Assembly: GCA_959600835.1 (NCBI GenBank) | Contig: CAUGNQ010000006.1 | Location: 1 to 61,188, forward strand | Direction of reading: 5' to 3' | DNA from: an uncultured Collinsella sp. | GTDB taxonomy: Bacteria > Actinomycetota > Coriobacteriia > Coriobacteriales > Coriobacteriaceae | Length of the DNA: 61,188 bases | Shown here: positions 15,793 to 23,180 of the stretch, piece after piece | Layout of the letters: each line of letters begins with the position of its first letter | Numbering within the stretch: position 1 is the stretch's first letter | Notes under the pieces: model-generated | Told to the model about the DNA's origin: nothing | The model's input: only the letters and a program-made list of their open reading frames with translations | The model's database searches: none | Translations under genes and position numbers: made by a program

Positions 15793-16770
15793 CTAGTCCC
15801 CCGAGGCCTGATTGCGGCCGGTGGCGTAGTCGATCTGCACGTGCGGCTGCAGATTGTAGCAATATACGTGGAAGCAGAGGGTCTTGCCGTGGTCCTCGAC
15901 CGATTGCGCCTCAAGGCGCACGCCGCGGCAGACGAGCTCCTCTTCGTTGTACATGGGCGTGACGCGGTAGAGCACATGGTTGCCTGTGTCGTGGATATAG
16001 TCGAGGATCTGCTCTTCAAACGGCAGCATGCCCGTTTCGTTGAGATAGCGCGTGCCGGTGAGGAGATTCTTGCGATTAGCGTTTTCGCCGCAGAGCGACC
16101 AGGCGATGAGGTGGCAACGGTTGTAGAGGCTTTGACCCGGAATAAAGTCGTAGCGCTGCTGGTGCCACCCGGCGGGATGGATACGCGAGATATCGCCGCG
16201 CTTGCCCTGACCGAGCGATTCGGGACCCACGCAGGCGAGTGCCTTGCGGGTGCGGCCCAGGCTATCGAGCTTGGAGAACTTCTTAAAGCAGCCCTCTTCG
16301 GTAGCTCGCTCGTATTCGTCGAGCGTGAATGATGGCGTGCCGAGCGGGTGCGTGCTGTCGGTGCGAAGGGCAACGTAGGGGTTGCCGGCGTAGTCGGGAA
16401 TGCTGCTGAGATATACGCCGCGGGCGCGGTCGAGATCGGGGTTTTCGACCTCGTCGATGGGGGTGACGTTTGAAGAGGCATCGTCAGCGGTGTCGGTCGT
16501 GGCGGATTCAGAGCCATCGCCGGAGTCCTGATCATCTTCGGAGTCCGTGGAGCTCGCTGTTCCCGATTCGAGCCGGGCAACCAGGTCTGCTTCGTCGTCG
16601 GTGCGGTTGGGGCTCTCGCTTTGCTTCTCGGCCAGAGCAGCCGCCTGCTCATCGCTTTGCGGCGAGAGCAGCTTGGGCGCTCCGTCGAGCGACCCTGTGA
16701 ACAGCGCAAACCCCAGCACCACGGCGGTGCCGATGGAAAGTACTTGCTTGTAGGCGGACTTGCGCGACAT
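15793..16770 (-). CDS. secreted or membrane-anchored DNA/RNA non-specific nuclease
   Basis: The 325-residue protein starts with a short basic stretch and a hydrophobic segment (about 9-27) that acts as a signal or anchor. An acidic S/T/D-rich linker (about 50-105) comes next, then the nuclease domain. NRCHLIAW at 217-224 supplies the catalytic histidine of the beta-beta-alpha metal motif, and NANRKNLLTGTRYLN (230-244) supplies the metal-binding asparagine. A GM...E...Y pattern follows. This is the EndA/DNA-entry-nuclease-like group of non-specific endonucleases. Likely roles are extracellular DNA degradation for nutrients or DNA processing for uptake; no competence gene is adjacent. CAGGAG lies 6 nt before the ATG. 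Confidence 0.85.
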   Translation of the reverse strand: MSRKSAYKQVLSIGTAVVLGFALFTGSLDGAPKLLSPQSDEQAAALAEKQSESPNRTDDEADLVARLESGTASSTDSEDDQDSGDGSESATTDTADDASSNVTPIDEVENPDLDRARGVYLSSIPDYAGNPYVALRTDSTHPLGTPSFTLDEYERATEEGCFKKFSKLDSLGRTRKALACVGPESLGQGKRGDISRIHPAGWHQQRYDFIPGQSLYNRCHLIAWSLCGENANRKNLLTGTRYLNETGMLPFEEQILDYIHDTGNHVLYRVTPMYNEEELVCRGVRLEAQSVEDHGKTLCFHVYCYNLQPHVQIDYATGRNQASGD

Positions 16771-16827
16771 TGAGGCTCCTGGATGGACGGTTGGGAATCT
16801 ACCAGTCTAGCAGGAGACGCCGCAGGG

Positions 16828-17013
16828 TATCACGTGGGCCTTGCGACATCGTCGCACCGCGTTGCAGCCGAGCGCAACCTTAAGACGGTCGGCCTGTTTG
16901 ACAAGTTTGAAACGGTGATCTTCGGCGAGAATACCGTGCACGGCAAGCCCGATCCCGAGATCTACCTGCTCGCCTGCGAGCGCGCGGGCTTTGCTCCCGA
17001 GGAATGTGCCGTG
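16828..17013 (+). pseudogene. fragment of a duplicated HAD phosphatase gene
   Basis: These 186 bases match 18421-18606 inside the intact HAD phosphatase gene without any gap and at high identity (roughly 85-90% by eye). The frame is intact and encodes YHVGLATSS...ERNLK and DKFETV...HGKPDPE blocks, but both ends of the gene are missing, including the catalytic DxDGT. An in-frame ATG at 16783 and a stop at 17064 make a 93-codon frame of chance sequence around the fragment. It is a remnant of a partial duplication in the same orientation as the parent, 1.6 kb away, with larE between them. Confidence 0.85.
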
Positions 17014-17037
17014 CCCGGAACCTGCGCAGCGCCGAGC

Positions 17038-17066
17038 GGTTACGCCGTTTGTAAAACGGCGTAACC
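17038..17066. terminator. perfect hairpin at the end of larE
   Basis: GGTTACGCCGTTT and its complement form a perfect 13-bp stem with a 3-nt loop, touching the larE stop codon. On neither strand is there a long T-run beyond the stem, so it is either a weak bidirectional terminator or an mRNA 3' end stabiliser. Confidence 0.6.
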
Positions 17067-17944
17067 TACAAGTTCATGTTGCCGTGGATGTAGGGGGTGA
17101 CTTCGGGGGAGATGTGACCGCAGCCCAACTCGCGCAGCGCGGACTCGATAGCGGCAGGCAGCGGGGTCTTGCCCTTGTCGTCGACGGCGGTACCGCCGAG
17201 GGCAGCAATCTTTGCGACATCTGCCGGCGCGGCCTCGATATGCATGCAGCCGCCGACGAGGCGTGTGCGGACCTGTGCCAGGTCAAGATCGTGCAGGTAA
17301 TCCTCGCAGGCGCGGATTAAATCAACCTTCTCGCGCGTAAGCTCCTCGCCCGTGGGGATGCGCGTGGCCAAGCAGGCGCCTGCCGGCAGGTTCCAGACGG
17401 GGTAGCCCCATGCACGCAGCAGCTCGCGCTCTTCGTCCTTGGTAAAGCCGACCTCCATAAGGGGTGAGCGTACACCGAGCTCTTCTGCCGCACGCATGCC
17501 GGGGCGGTAGTCACCGCGATCGCTTGCATTGCTGCCATCGATGACGGTGGGAAAGCCGAGCGACTTGGCGTGGTTGACGATAGCGGTAAAGCCGGCGCGC
17601 TTGCAGTGGTAGCAGCGGTCGGCATCGTTGCAGGCTACCTGGGGGAGCTGCAGCTGATCGACCGAAAGATTGAGCACGGGGAGCATAAAATGCGGACCCT
17701 CATCGGTTTGTCCGTCAACGGACCGCTCAAACGAAGCCTGCTCGGGTGTGCCGATGAGCGGCGTGGTGAGATGGACGAGGAGGGTATTGGTAGGCATGAT
17801 GCGGGCGCATACGGCGGCCAAAAAGCCGCTGTCAACGCCGCCGGAAAACCCGATAGCCACGCGCCCGTATGCCAAAAGCAGCTGTTCGAGCGCCGATAGC
17901 TTGTCTTGAAGCTCCTCTGCGGGTGCCGTGGTGTCTAAAATCAT
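17066..17944 (-). CDS. larE: LarE-type ATP-dependent sulfur transferase
   Basis: LarE inserts sulfur into the pyridinium dicarboxylate precursor of the nickel-pincer nucleotide cofactor. The 292-residue protein has the PP-loop SGGVDS (34-39) and the family blocks DGSNASDRGDYRPGMRAAEE, LGVRSPL and NLPAGACLATRIPTGEE. The sulfur-donor cysteine position is occupied (C191). A CxxC pair is also present (C111 and C114 in RCYHCK), which resembles the LarE subclass that holds a [4Fe-4S] cluster on three cysteines rather than sacrificing one. No larA, larB or larC is nearby, so the cofactor partners must be elsewhere or the protein serves another sulfur transfer. AAGGA lies about 8 nt before the ATG. 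Confidence 0.88.
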   Translation of the reverse strand: MILDTTAPAEELQDKLSALEQLLLAYGRVAIGFSGGVDSGFLAAVCARIMPTNTLLVHLTTPLIGTPEQASFERSVDGQTDEGPHFMLPVLNLSVDQLQLPQVACNDADRCYHCKRAGFTAIVNHAKSLGFPTVIDGSNASDRGDYRPGMRAAEELGVRSPLMEVGFTKDEERELLRAWGYPVWNLPAGACLATRIPTGEELTREKVDLIRACEDYLHDLDLAQVRTRLVGGCMHIEAAPADVAKIAALGGTAVDDKGKTPLPAAIESALRELGCGHISPEVTPYIHGNMNL

Positions 17945-18040
17945 GAAACGATCCTTATCGTTGAGTACTCGATCGAAAACTATAATCCTACTGGGCTGCT
18001 TGTCATAAGACTTCTATCTATGTAACGAAAGTGCAATATG

Positions 18041-18057
18041 GTATATACGTTATATAC
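18041..18057. promoter_or_regulatory. palindrome GTATATA-CGT-TATATAC
   Basis: Two perfect 7-bp arms lie 61 bp before the HAD phosphatase start and between it and the divergent larE. The arms contain TATATA sequences that could be part of a -10 element, so a repressor bound here would block the promoter. GntR-family regulators of the YtrA kind use comparable sites, but no such gene is adjacent. Confidence 0.4.
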
Positions 18058-18117
18058 AAGTTGCCAAATGCGGTAGAGTTGCGGCAATGCGACAGCGAGA
18101 GTCGATGGGGGACCGAT

Positions 18118-18768
18118 ATGATCAAGGCTGTTATTTTTGACATGGACGGAACGCTGGTCGACACCGAGCGTCTGGGCATCAAGGCATGGAAAGCGCCCGC
18201 CGCTGAGCTGGGTGTCGCGATTGATGACACGCTGATTCATCAATTTATCGGTCGCACGCTGCCCGATGTCATGGACATCCTTGAGGCGCATTGCGGCAGC
18301 AGAGAAACCGCTGAGGCGATCTATCATCGCCACAAGGAGATTCGCGACGAGATGGTCAAGACCGATCTGGAGCTTAAGGCCGGCGCTGCCGAGTGCATAG
18401 ACGAGCTGCTGGCTGTGGGCTATCACGTGGGCCTTGCGACGTCATCGCGCCATGTCACGGCAGAACGCAACCTTAAGATGGTCGGCCTCTTTGACAAGTT
18501 TGAAACGGTGACCTGCGGCGAGGACGTCGTGCACGGCAAGCCCGACCCCGAGATGTATCTGCTTGCCTGCGAGCGCGCGGGCTTTGCTCCCGAGGAATGT
18601 GCCGTGGTCGAGGATTCGCGCAACGGCTGCGTCTCGGGCATTACGGCTGGCTGCCACGTCTTTGCCGTCCCCGATATCGTGCCGCTGCCGCAGGACGTCG
18701 TGGACGGCTGCGAGGCCGTGCTCGATACGTTGTTCGATCTGACGGCGGCGGTCAAGGCCGTGCTCTAG
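18118..18768 (+). CDS. HAD-superfamily phosphatase, beta-phosphoglucomutase-like
   Basis: This cytoplasmic 216-residue hydrolase has a complete catalytic core: motif I FDMDGTL (nucleophile D8, acid D10), motif II ATSS, motif III lysine in HGKPDPEMY and motif IV VVEDSRNG. The cap is the small helical type between motif I and motif II. The family includes beta-phosphoglucomutase, phosphoglycolate phosphatase and sugar-phosphate phosphatases, and the substrate cannot be assigned. The frame extends upstream to 18031, but the conserved start MIKAVIFDMDG and GGGGGA about 6 nt upstream place the ATG at 18118. An internal third of this gene is duplicated at 16828-17013. Confidence 0.9.
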   Translation: MIKAVIFDMDGTLVDTERLGIKAWKAPAAELGVAIDDTLIHQFIGRTLPDVMDILEAHCGSRETAEAIYHRHKEIRDEMVKTDLELKAGAAECIDELLAVGYHVGLATSSRHVTAERNLKMVGLFDKFETVTCGEDVVHGKPDPEMYLLACERAGFAPEECAVVEDSRNGCVSGITAGCHVFAVPDIVPLPQDVVDGCEAVLDTLFDLTAAVKAVL

Positions 18769-18806
18769 ACAATTGCGGTGTTGAAACGAGCAATTACCCA
18801 CGTTTG

Positions 18807-18856
18807 CGCTTAAGCAAAAGGGGCCCGGCAATGGTCGGGCCCCTTTTGCTTAAGCG
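18807..18856. terminator. strong bidirectional terminator
   Basis: Perfect 21-bp arms (18807-18827 and 18836-18856) enclose an 8-nt loop. The arms contain AAAAGGGGCCCG, so the stem gives T-rich runs on both strands. It serves the HAD gene on the plus strand and the LacI gene on the minus strand. Confidence 0.9.
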
Positions 18857-18881
18857 GCGACTTGGCATACTTGCGCGCGTG

Positions 18882-19994
18882 CTATAGATACGCGCCCAGG
18901 TTGATGGCGGTGGCTTCGGCGTGGTTGCTTGCCTGGGTGCTGGCGCGTTCCAGCAGGAACGGCCGCACGATTTCCTGACGGTTGATGTCCTCGGTGGCCG
19001 TGACCGTGGTGACGGTGCGCGCGGCGGAGCCGATGCGGACTCGTTTGGTCTTGGCGGCAGGTTTATCCTCGATTTGTTCCATGAGCAGCTGCACGCCCTT
19101 GCGGCCGATCTCGTAGCCCGGTGGTGCTACCGTGGTGAGGGGGACCGATCCGCTCCAGGCAAGCGGGTTGCCATCGCAGCCGGCCACGCGGACCTGCTCG
19201 GGGACGGAGATGCCTTTGTCTATCAGCGCCGAGATAACGCCCGACGCCAGTACGTCGGTCAGGCCGACCACGAAGTCGGGGCGCTCGTCCGCGGGGCGCT
19301 CAGCGATTTGGGCACCGATGCCGTAGCCGTCGGCAGCGGTATTCCATTCGCCGGCGTCGATGACTTCGATCTTGATATCGGGATGCAGGGCGAGGGCCTT
19401 GTGGATGCCAAGTACGCGCAAGGTGAGCTGCATAAATGCCGCTCTGCCCACAACGGTGATATGGCGTGCGCCACGGGCAACGGCGAGCTCGGCGATAATG
19501 CGGCCTTGTGCCTCGTTGTCGGCAGCCACGTAATAACCGGGCTCGGAGCAGTGGATGTCCAGATGGACGATCGGCACGGGCACTTTAGTCATGGCCGGGT
19601 GCCAGTCGGGGGATGCCATGGGCTGAACCATGACGCCGGACATCTGAGTGCCCATAAAGTAGCGCAGGTAATGGTCTTCGAGAATGTCGTCGTTGTCGGC
19701 GTTAGCGATGAGCAAGTCATAGCCGTGCTTGCGTGCCTCGTTGTGGGCACCGCTGGCAATTTGGAGCGAAAAGCCGTGGTCGAGACGGGGGAGGACCAGG
19801 CCAAAGGACTTGGTGGTGCCGCCCGCGAGCTGACGGGCGCTTTGGTTGGGCAGGTAGCCAAGGCGATTAATGGTCTCGTTGATGAGCTTGAGGGTTTCGG
19901 GGCGCAACTTTTCGGGGTGGTTGAGCGCGTTGGATACCGTGCCCAGCGAGACCCCTGCCTCGCGCGCGACGTCGCTGATTTTTACCTTTGCCAT
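18882..19994 (-). CDS. LacI-family transcriptional regulator
   Basis: The 370-residue DNA-binding protein starts with the LacI helix-turn-helix (VKISDVAREAGVSLGTVSNALNHPEKL) and hinge helix (LGYLPNQSARQLAGG), followed by a periplasmic-binding-like ligand domain (FGLVLPRLDHGF, VVGRAAF, GLTDVLASGVISAL, VAGCDGNPLAW). Such regulators usually repress sugar or nucleoside catabolism, and the ligand is unknown. The C-terminus is extended by about 30 residues beyond the usual end. The frame is open upstream to 20213 across repeats, but AAAGGGG before the ATG at 19994 and the HTH position fix the start. No obvious target operon is adjacent; glmS, divergent from it, is one candidate. Confidence 0.92.
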   Translation of the reverse strand: MAKVKISDVAREAGVSLGTVSNALNHPEKLRPETLKLINETINRLGYLPNQSARQLAGGTTKSFGLVLPRLDHGFSLQIASGAHNEARKHGYDLLIANADNDDILEDHYLRYFMGTQMSGVMVQPMASPDWHPAMTKVPVPIVHLDIHCSEPGYYVAADNEAQGRIIAELAVARGARHITVVGRAAFMQLTLRVLGIHKALALHPDIKIEVIDAGEWNTAADGYGIGAQIAERPADERPDFVVGLTDVLASGVISALIDKGISVPEQVRVAGCDGNPLAWSGSVPLTTVAPPGYEIGRKGVQLLMEQIEDKPAAKTKRVRIGSAARTVTTVTATEDINRQEIVRPFLLERASTQASNHAEATAINLGAYL

Positions 19995-20058
19995 AGCGGC
20001 CCCTTTGATGCGTTTCAAGTACAAGCCAGATTGTAGCATCGCCCGCCCCCAGGGTGTC

Positions 20059-20099
20059 AAAACCTGCCAATTAGGGACAGGTTTATTTTGGCAGGTTTT
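20059..20099. repeat. REP-like palindrome, left copy near glmS
   Basis: AAAACCTGCCAA and TTGGCAGGTTTT are 12-bp arms around a loop containing TTAGGGACAGGTTTA. The reverse complement of the element at 22251-22287 matches it almost base for base and the match continues into TTTATCTGGG. The two copies bracket glmS in opposite orientation. Confidence 0.85.
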
Positions 20100-20127
20100 A
20101 TCTGGGGAAACGCCGTTGCCAGCGCGA

Positions 20128-20160
20128 CCACCACGAAGGGGGCAGGCACCTTTGTGGTGG
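20128..20160. repeat. REP-like palindrome, CCACCAC type
   Basis: CCACCACGAAGG pairs with CCTTTGTGGTGG around GGGCAGGCA. It is the same type as the element at 53902-53942 but in opposite orientation, and lies directly next to the palindrome at 20059. Confidence 0.8.
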
Positions 20161-20189
20161 CTTGAGCTGCCCGGGCATGTGTGCATCGG

Positions 20190-20225
20190 GTGGTATCTAA
20201 GTTGAGATACCACTTCTGGTATATC
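20190..20225. promoter_or_regulatory. array of TGGTATCT half-sites upstream of glmS
   Basis: GTGGTATCT-N6-AGATACCAC is a perfect 9-bp dyad (20190-20213). Its right half-site is reused in a second dyad, GATACCA-N4-TGGTATATC (20206-20225). Alternating half-sites of this kind are typical of GntR/HutC-type amino-sugar regulators. A -10-like TACAAT follows at 20244-20249, so a protein bound here could control the glmS promoter. The regulator itself is not evident in the window. Confidence 0.55.
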
Positions 20226-20323
20226 AGCTTGCGCTTGCGTGAGTACAATACTCGAACGTTATACGTCTCAGCGCCCCCTGTGCGTGGACGTCTTGCAGTC
20301 ACGCGAACGAAGGGATTTATCCT

Positions 20324-22171
20324 ATGTGCGGAATCGTCGGCTACACCGGCTCTGATATTGCAAAGAACATCCTGGTCACGGGCCTCAAGCGTATGGAGTA
20401 TCGCGGCTATGACTCCTCGGGCGTCGCGCTCGAGGTGGGCGAGGGCGCCGCGGCGCACCTCGACGTCATCCGCCGCGTGGGCAAGGTCGCGGGCCTAGAG
20501 AGCGAGCTTTCCAACATCGACAGCGACGCTACCTGCGGTATCGGCCACACCCGTTGGGCCACCCACGGCAAGCCCTCCGTCGTTAACGCTCACCCCCACA
20601 CCAGCTGCGACGGTCGTATCGCCATCGTCCACAACGGCATCATCGAGAACTTCGCCGAGCTGCGCGAAGAGCTGGAGGGCCGCGGCCATCACTTTAAGAG
20701 CGAGACCGATACCGAGGTCTTCGCGCATCTGATCGAAGAGGCTTATGTCGAGACGCACGACCTGATGGCCTCCGTGCGCGAGGCTTGCACCCACGTGGTC
20801 GGTGCCTATGGTCTGGCCGCCGTGTGCGCTGACGAGCCCGGCGTGATCGCCGTGGCCCGCAAGGATTCCCCGATCGTAGTCGGCGTGGGCGAAACCGGTT
20901 CCTATGTTGCTTCCGACGTGATCGCGCTCATCGACGCCACCCGCGATGTCGTGGTGCTCGAGGACGGTCAGTTTGCCAAGCTTACGCCCGCAGGCGTCGA
21001 GTACACCGACGAGGCCGGCAACGTTATCGAGCCCAAGGTCACCCACATCGACTGGGACCTGGACATGGCAGAAAAGGGCGGTTATCCCGACTTTATGCTC
21101 AAGGAAATCCACGAGCAGCCTCGCGTTGTGCGCGATACCCTGGTGGGCCGCATGACCCCCGCCGGCGAGCTCGATATCGACGAGCTGGGCCTTTCGCTCG
21201 AGGAGCTCAACGACATCGACCGTGTCTACGTGATCGCTTGCGGCACCAGCTACCATGCCGGACTCATTGCCAAGAATCTCATTGAGGGCTGGGCTCGCAT
21301 CCCCACCGAGGTGGAGGCGGCCAGCGAGTTCCGCTATCGCAATCCCATCATCACGCCGACGACGCTTGTCGTTGCCGTGTCCCAGTCGGGCGAGACGGCC
21401 GACACCCTTGCCGCCATTCGCGACGCGCGCATCAAGGGTGCCAAGGTCTTCGGCATCACCAACGTGGTTGGTAGCCCCGTGGCGCGTGAGAGCGACGGCG
21501 TCATCTACACTAAGGCCAACAAGGAGATCGCGGTCGCCTCGACCAAGAGCTTCATCGGCCAGGTCGTGAGCCTTACGCTGCTGGCTTTGCTGTTGGCGCA
21601 GGTTAAGTACCGTCTGACCACCAAACAGGCGCGCATGCTGTTCCGCGAGCTTTCCGATACGGCCGAGCAGATCCAGTGGATTTTGGATACCCAGACCGAG
21701 GCCGTTCATGAGGCCGCCCTGCTGTGCAAGGACGCGCAGTCCGCGCTGTTCGTGGGTCGCGGCATGGGTGCCGCTATTTCCTACGAGGGTGCGCTCAAGC
21801 TCAAGGAGGTCAGCTACCTGCACGCCGAGGCCTACGCCGCCGGTGAGATGAAGCACGGCCCCATTGCCCTGATCGACCCGGGCTTCCCTGTCATCGCTGT
21901 GGCCACCAAGAGTGCCACCTACGACAAGACCGTGTCGAACCTTATGGAGTGCAAGGCACGCGGCGCCAAGGTCATCGTCGTTGCCACCGAGGGCGACGAG
22001 GAGATCAGCAAGATCGCCGACTGCATCGTCCGCGTGCCGGCAGTCCGAGACGTGTTCAGCCCCATCACGGCGAGCGTTCCTCTGCAGCTGCTCGCCCGCG
22101 AGGTCGCCATCCTGCGCGGCTGCGACGTCGATCAGCCCCGTAACCTGGCCAAGAGCGTCACGGTAGAGTAG
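20324..22171 (+). CDS. glmS: glutamine-fructose-6-phosphate aminotransferase (isomerizing)
   Basis: GlmS converts fructose-6-phosphate and glutamine to glucosamine-6-phosphate, the first step toward UDP-GlcNAc and peptidoglycan. The 615-residue protein starts with MCGIVGY, the N-terminal nucleophile cysteine of the glutaminase domain, and continues with YRGYDSSG, TRWATHGKPS and HNGIIEN. Two SIS isomerase domains follow (CGTSYHAGL, VAVSQSGETADT; VGRGMGAAISYEGALKLKE), and the C-terminal end is DVDQPRNLAKSVTVE. All signatures are intact. A GAAGGGA ribosome site precedes the ATG. No glmS ribozyme is visible in the leader, as expected outside Firmicutes. Confidence 0.98.
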   Translation: MCGIVGYTGSDIAKNILVTGLKRMEYRGYDSSGVALEVGEGAAAHLDVIRRVGKVAGLESELSNIDSDATCGIGHTRWATHGKPSVVNAHPHTSCDGRIAIVHNGIIENFAELREELEGRGHHFKSETDTEVFAHLIEEAYVETHDLMASVREACTHVVGAYGLAAVCADEPGVIAVARKDSPIVVGVGETGSYVASDVIALIDATRDVVVLEDGQFAKLTPAGVEYTDEAGNVIEPKVTHIDWDLDMAEKGGYPDFMLKEIHEQPRVVRDTLVGRMTPAGELDIDELGLSLEELNDIDRVYVIACGTSYHAGLIAKNLIEGWARIPTEVEAASEFRYRNPIITPTTLVVAVSQSGETADTLAAIRDARIKGAKVFGITNVVGSPVARESDGVIYTKANKEIAVASTKSFIGQVVSLTLLALLLAQVKYRLTTKQARMLFRELSDTAEQIQWILDTQTEAVHEAALLCKDAQSALFVGRGMGAAISYEGALKLKEVSYLHAEAYAAGEMKHGPIALIDPGFPVIAVATKSATYDKTVSNLMECKARGAKVIVVATEGDEEISKIADCIVRVPAVRDVFSPITASVPLQLLAREVAILRGCDVDQPRNLAKSVTVE

Positions 22172-22194
22172 TTGGTTCCGCCGTTCTAGCGACT

Positions 22195-22231
22195 AAGGCC
22201 CGGCTCCGCATCAAAGACGGAGTCGGGCCTT
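22195..22231 (+). terminator. terminator of glmS
   Basis: A 14-bp stem (AAGGCCCGGCTCCG against CGGAGTCGGGCCTT, one G-T pair) with a 9-nt loop is followed by GTTGTATTT. Confidence 0.85.
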
Positions 22232-22250
22232 GTTGTATTTGCCCAGATAA

Positions 22251-22287
22251 AACCTGCCAAAATAAACCTGTCCCTTTTTGGCAGGTT
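22251..22287. repeat. REP-like palindrome, right copy near glmS
   Basis: AACCTGCCAA and TTGGCAGGTT flank AATAAACCTGTCCCTTT. It is the inverted partner of 20059-20099. Its last bases overlap the TAA stop codon of the minus-strand GntR gene (22286-22288), so the element abuts or even supplies that gene's end. Confidence 0.85.
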
Positions 22288-23017
22288 AGCGGAGCTTGCT
22301 GGTCTCGAAGTACTCGGGGAACTGGTCCAGAACTTCGGTTTGGTTGCGGAACATCATGTGTAGGTGCTTGCTGACCAAAAAGCTCGCTTCGATGGGGTCG
22401 CGACCGGCGATAGCGCGGCGAATCTGCTTGTGCTCGTTCACGATGTCCTGATTGTCGAGAACCTGCGTGGCGGCGCGCAGCCAGCGGAAGCGCTCCAGGT
22501 CGGCATTGGTCTCTTCGAGCCACGACCACACGGTGCTGCGACATGCGATGCTAAAAATCATGTGATGCATGAGGTTGTCGCTCAAAAAGAAGCCGATGCG
22601 ATCCTCTTCGGCCATGGCCTTTTCCTGCAGCACGATGGCGCGGTCGAGCTGCTCGATGCCGGTCGACGTGGCGCGCGCACAGCACTCCACAATCACCTGC
22701 TTTTCCAGATGCTCGCGGATGTAACAGGCACTCTCGGCAAGGGTGAGGTTGATGGGTGAGACGTAGGTGCCGCTCTGGGGCACGGTGCGCACCAGGCCTT
22801 CCTGCGCCAAGCGAACCAAAGCCTCGCGCACGGGCGTGCGACCCATATCCAGGTCGTCGCAAAGTTGCTTGACGCCCAGCTTTTCGCCCGGCTTGTAGTC
22901 CAGGTAGACGATTTTGCGTCGAATGGTGTGGTAGGACTGGTCCTGTAGGCTCGTTTCCTGCTCGCCGACGTGCATCGATTCTTCCATAGCGCCTCGCAAC
23001 TGTTCTATCAAACTCAT
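22286..23017 (-). CDS. GntR-family transcriptional regulator (FadR/FCD type)
   Basis: The 243-residue protein has an N-terminal winged helix-turn-helix (LGVKQLCDDLDMGRTPVREALVRLAQEGLVRTVPQSGTYVSPI) and a C-terminal all-helical FCD ligand domain. The latter has spaced acidic and histidine residues (FFLSDNLMHHMIF, NEHKQIRRAI, HLHMMF) that usually bind a metal and a small carboxylate. It is divergent from the YeiH-type gene with 163 bp between, so it is likely to control that gene or itself. The start is uncertain: the ATG at 23017 has no clear ribosome site, while the in-frame ATGs at 22987 and 22975 have AGG-type or GGAAG sequences upstream. Confidence 0.9.
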   Translation of the reverse strand: MSLIEQLRGAMEESMHVGEQETSLQDQSYHTIRRKIVYLDYKPGEKLGVKQLCDDLDMGRTPVREALVRLAQEGLVRTVPQSGTYVSPINLTLAESACYIREHLEKQVIVECCARATSTGIEQLDRAIVLQEKAMAEEDRIGFFLSDNLMHHMIFSIACRSTVWSWLEETNADLERFRWLRAATQVLDNQDIVNEHKQIRRAIAGRDPIEASFLVSKHLHMMFRNQTEVLDQFPEYFETSKLR

Positions 23018-23180
23018 ATGTCAGTTGTTAATTATGCCGCGAATCAGCTTTCCGCGGTGGGTAATTCGGCTGTTGCCCAAGAACTATTGCGGCATCTTAG
23101 TCTTTGTTTACGCAAGGCTGCGCTCAATGTTGCCGTATCATAAGCCGTCGCAAACGTGAAAGAGAAAGAAGGAATCCCAT

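Noticed and set aside
20226..20323. glmS ribozyme/riboswitch
   Set aside because: The leader is short and contains no glmS ribozyme core; the class is confined mostly to Firmicutes.
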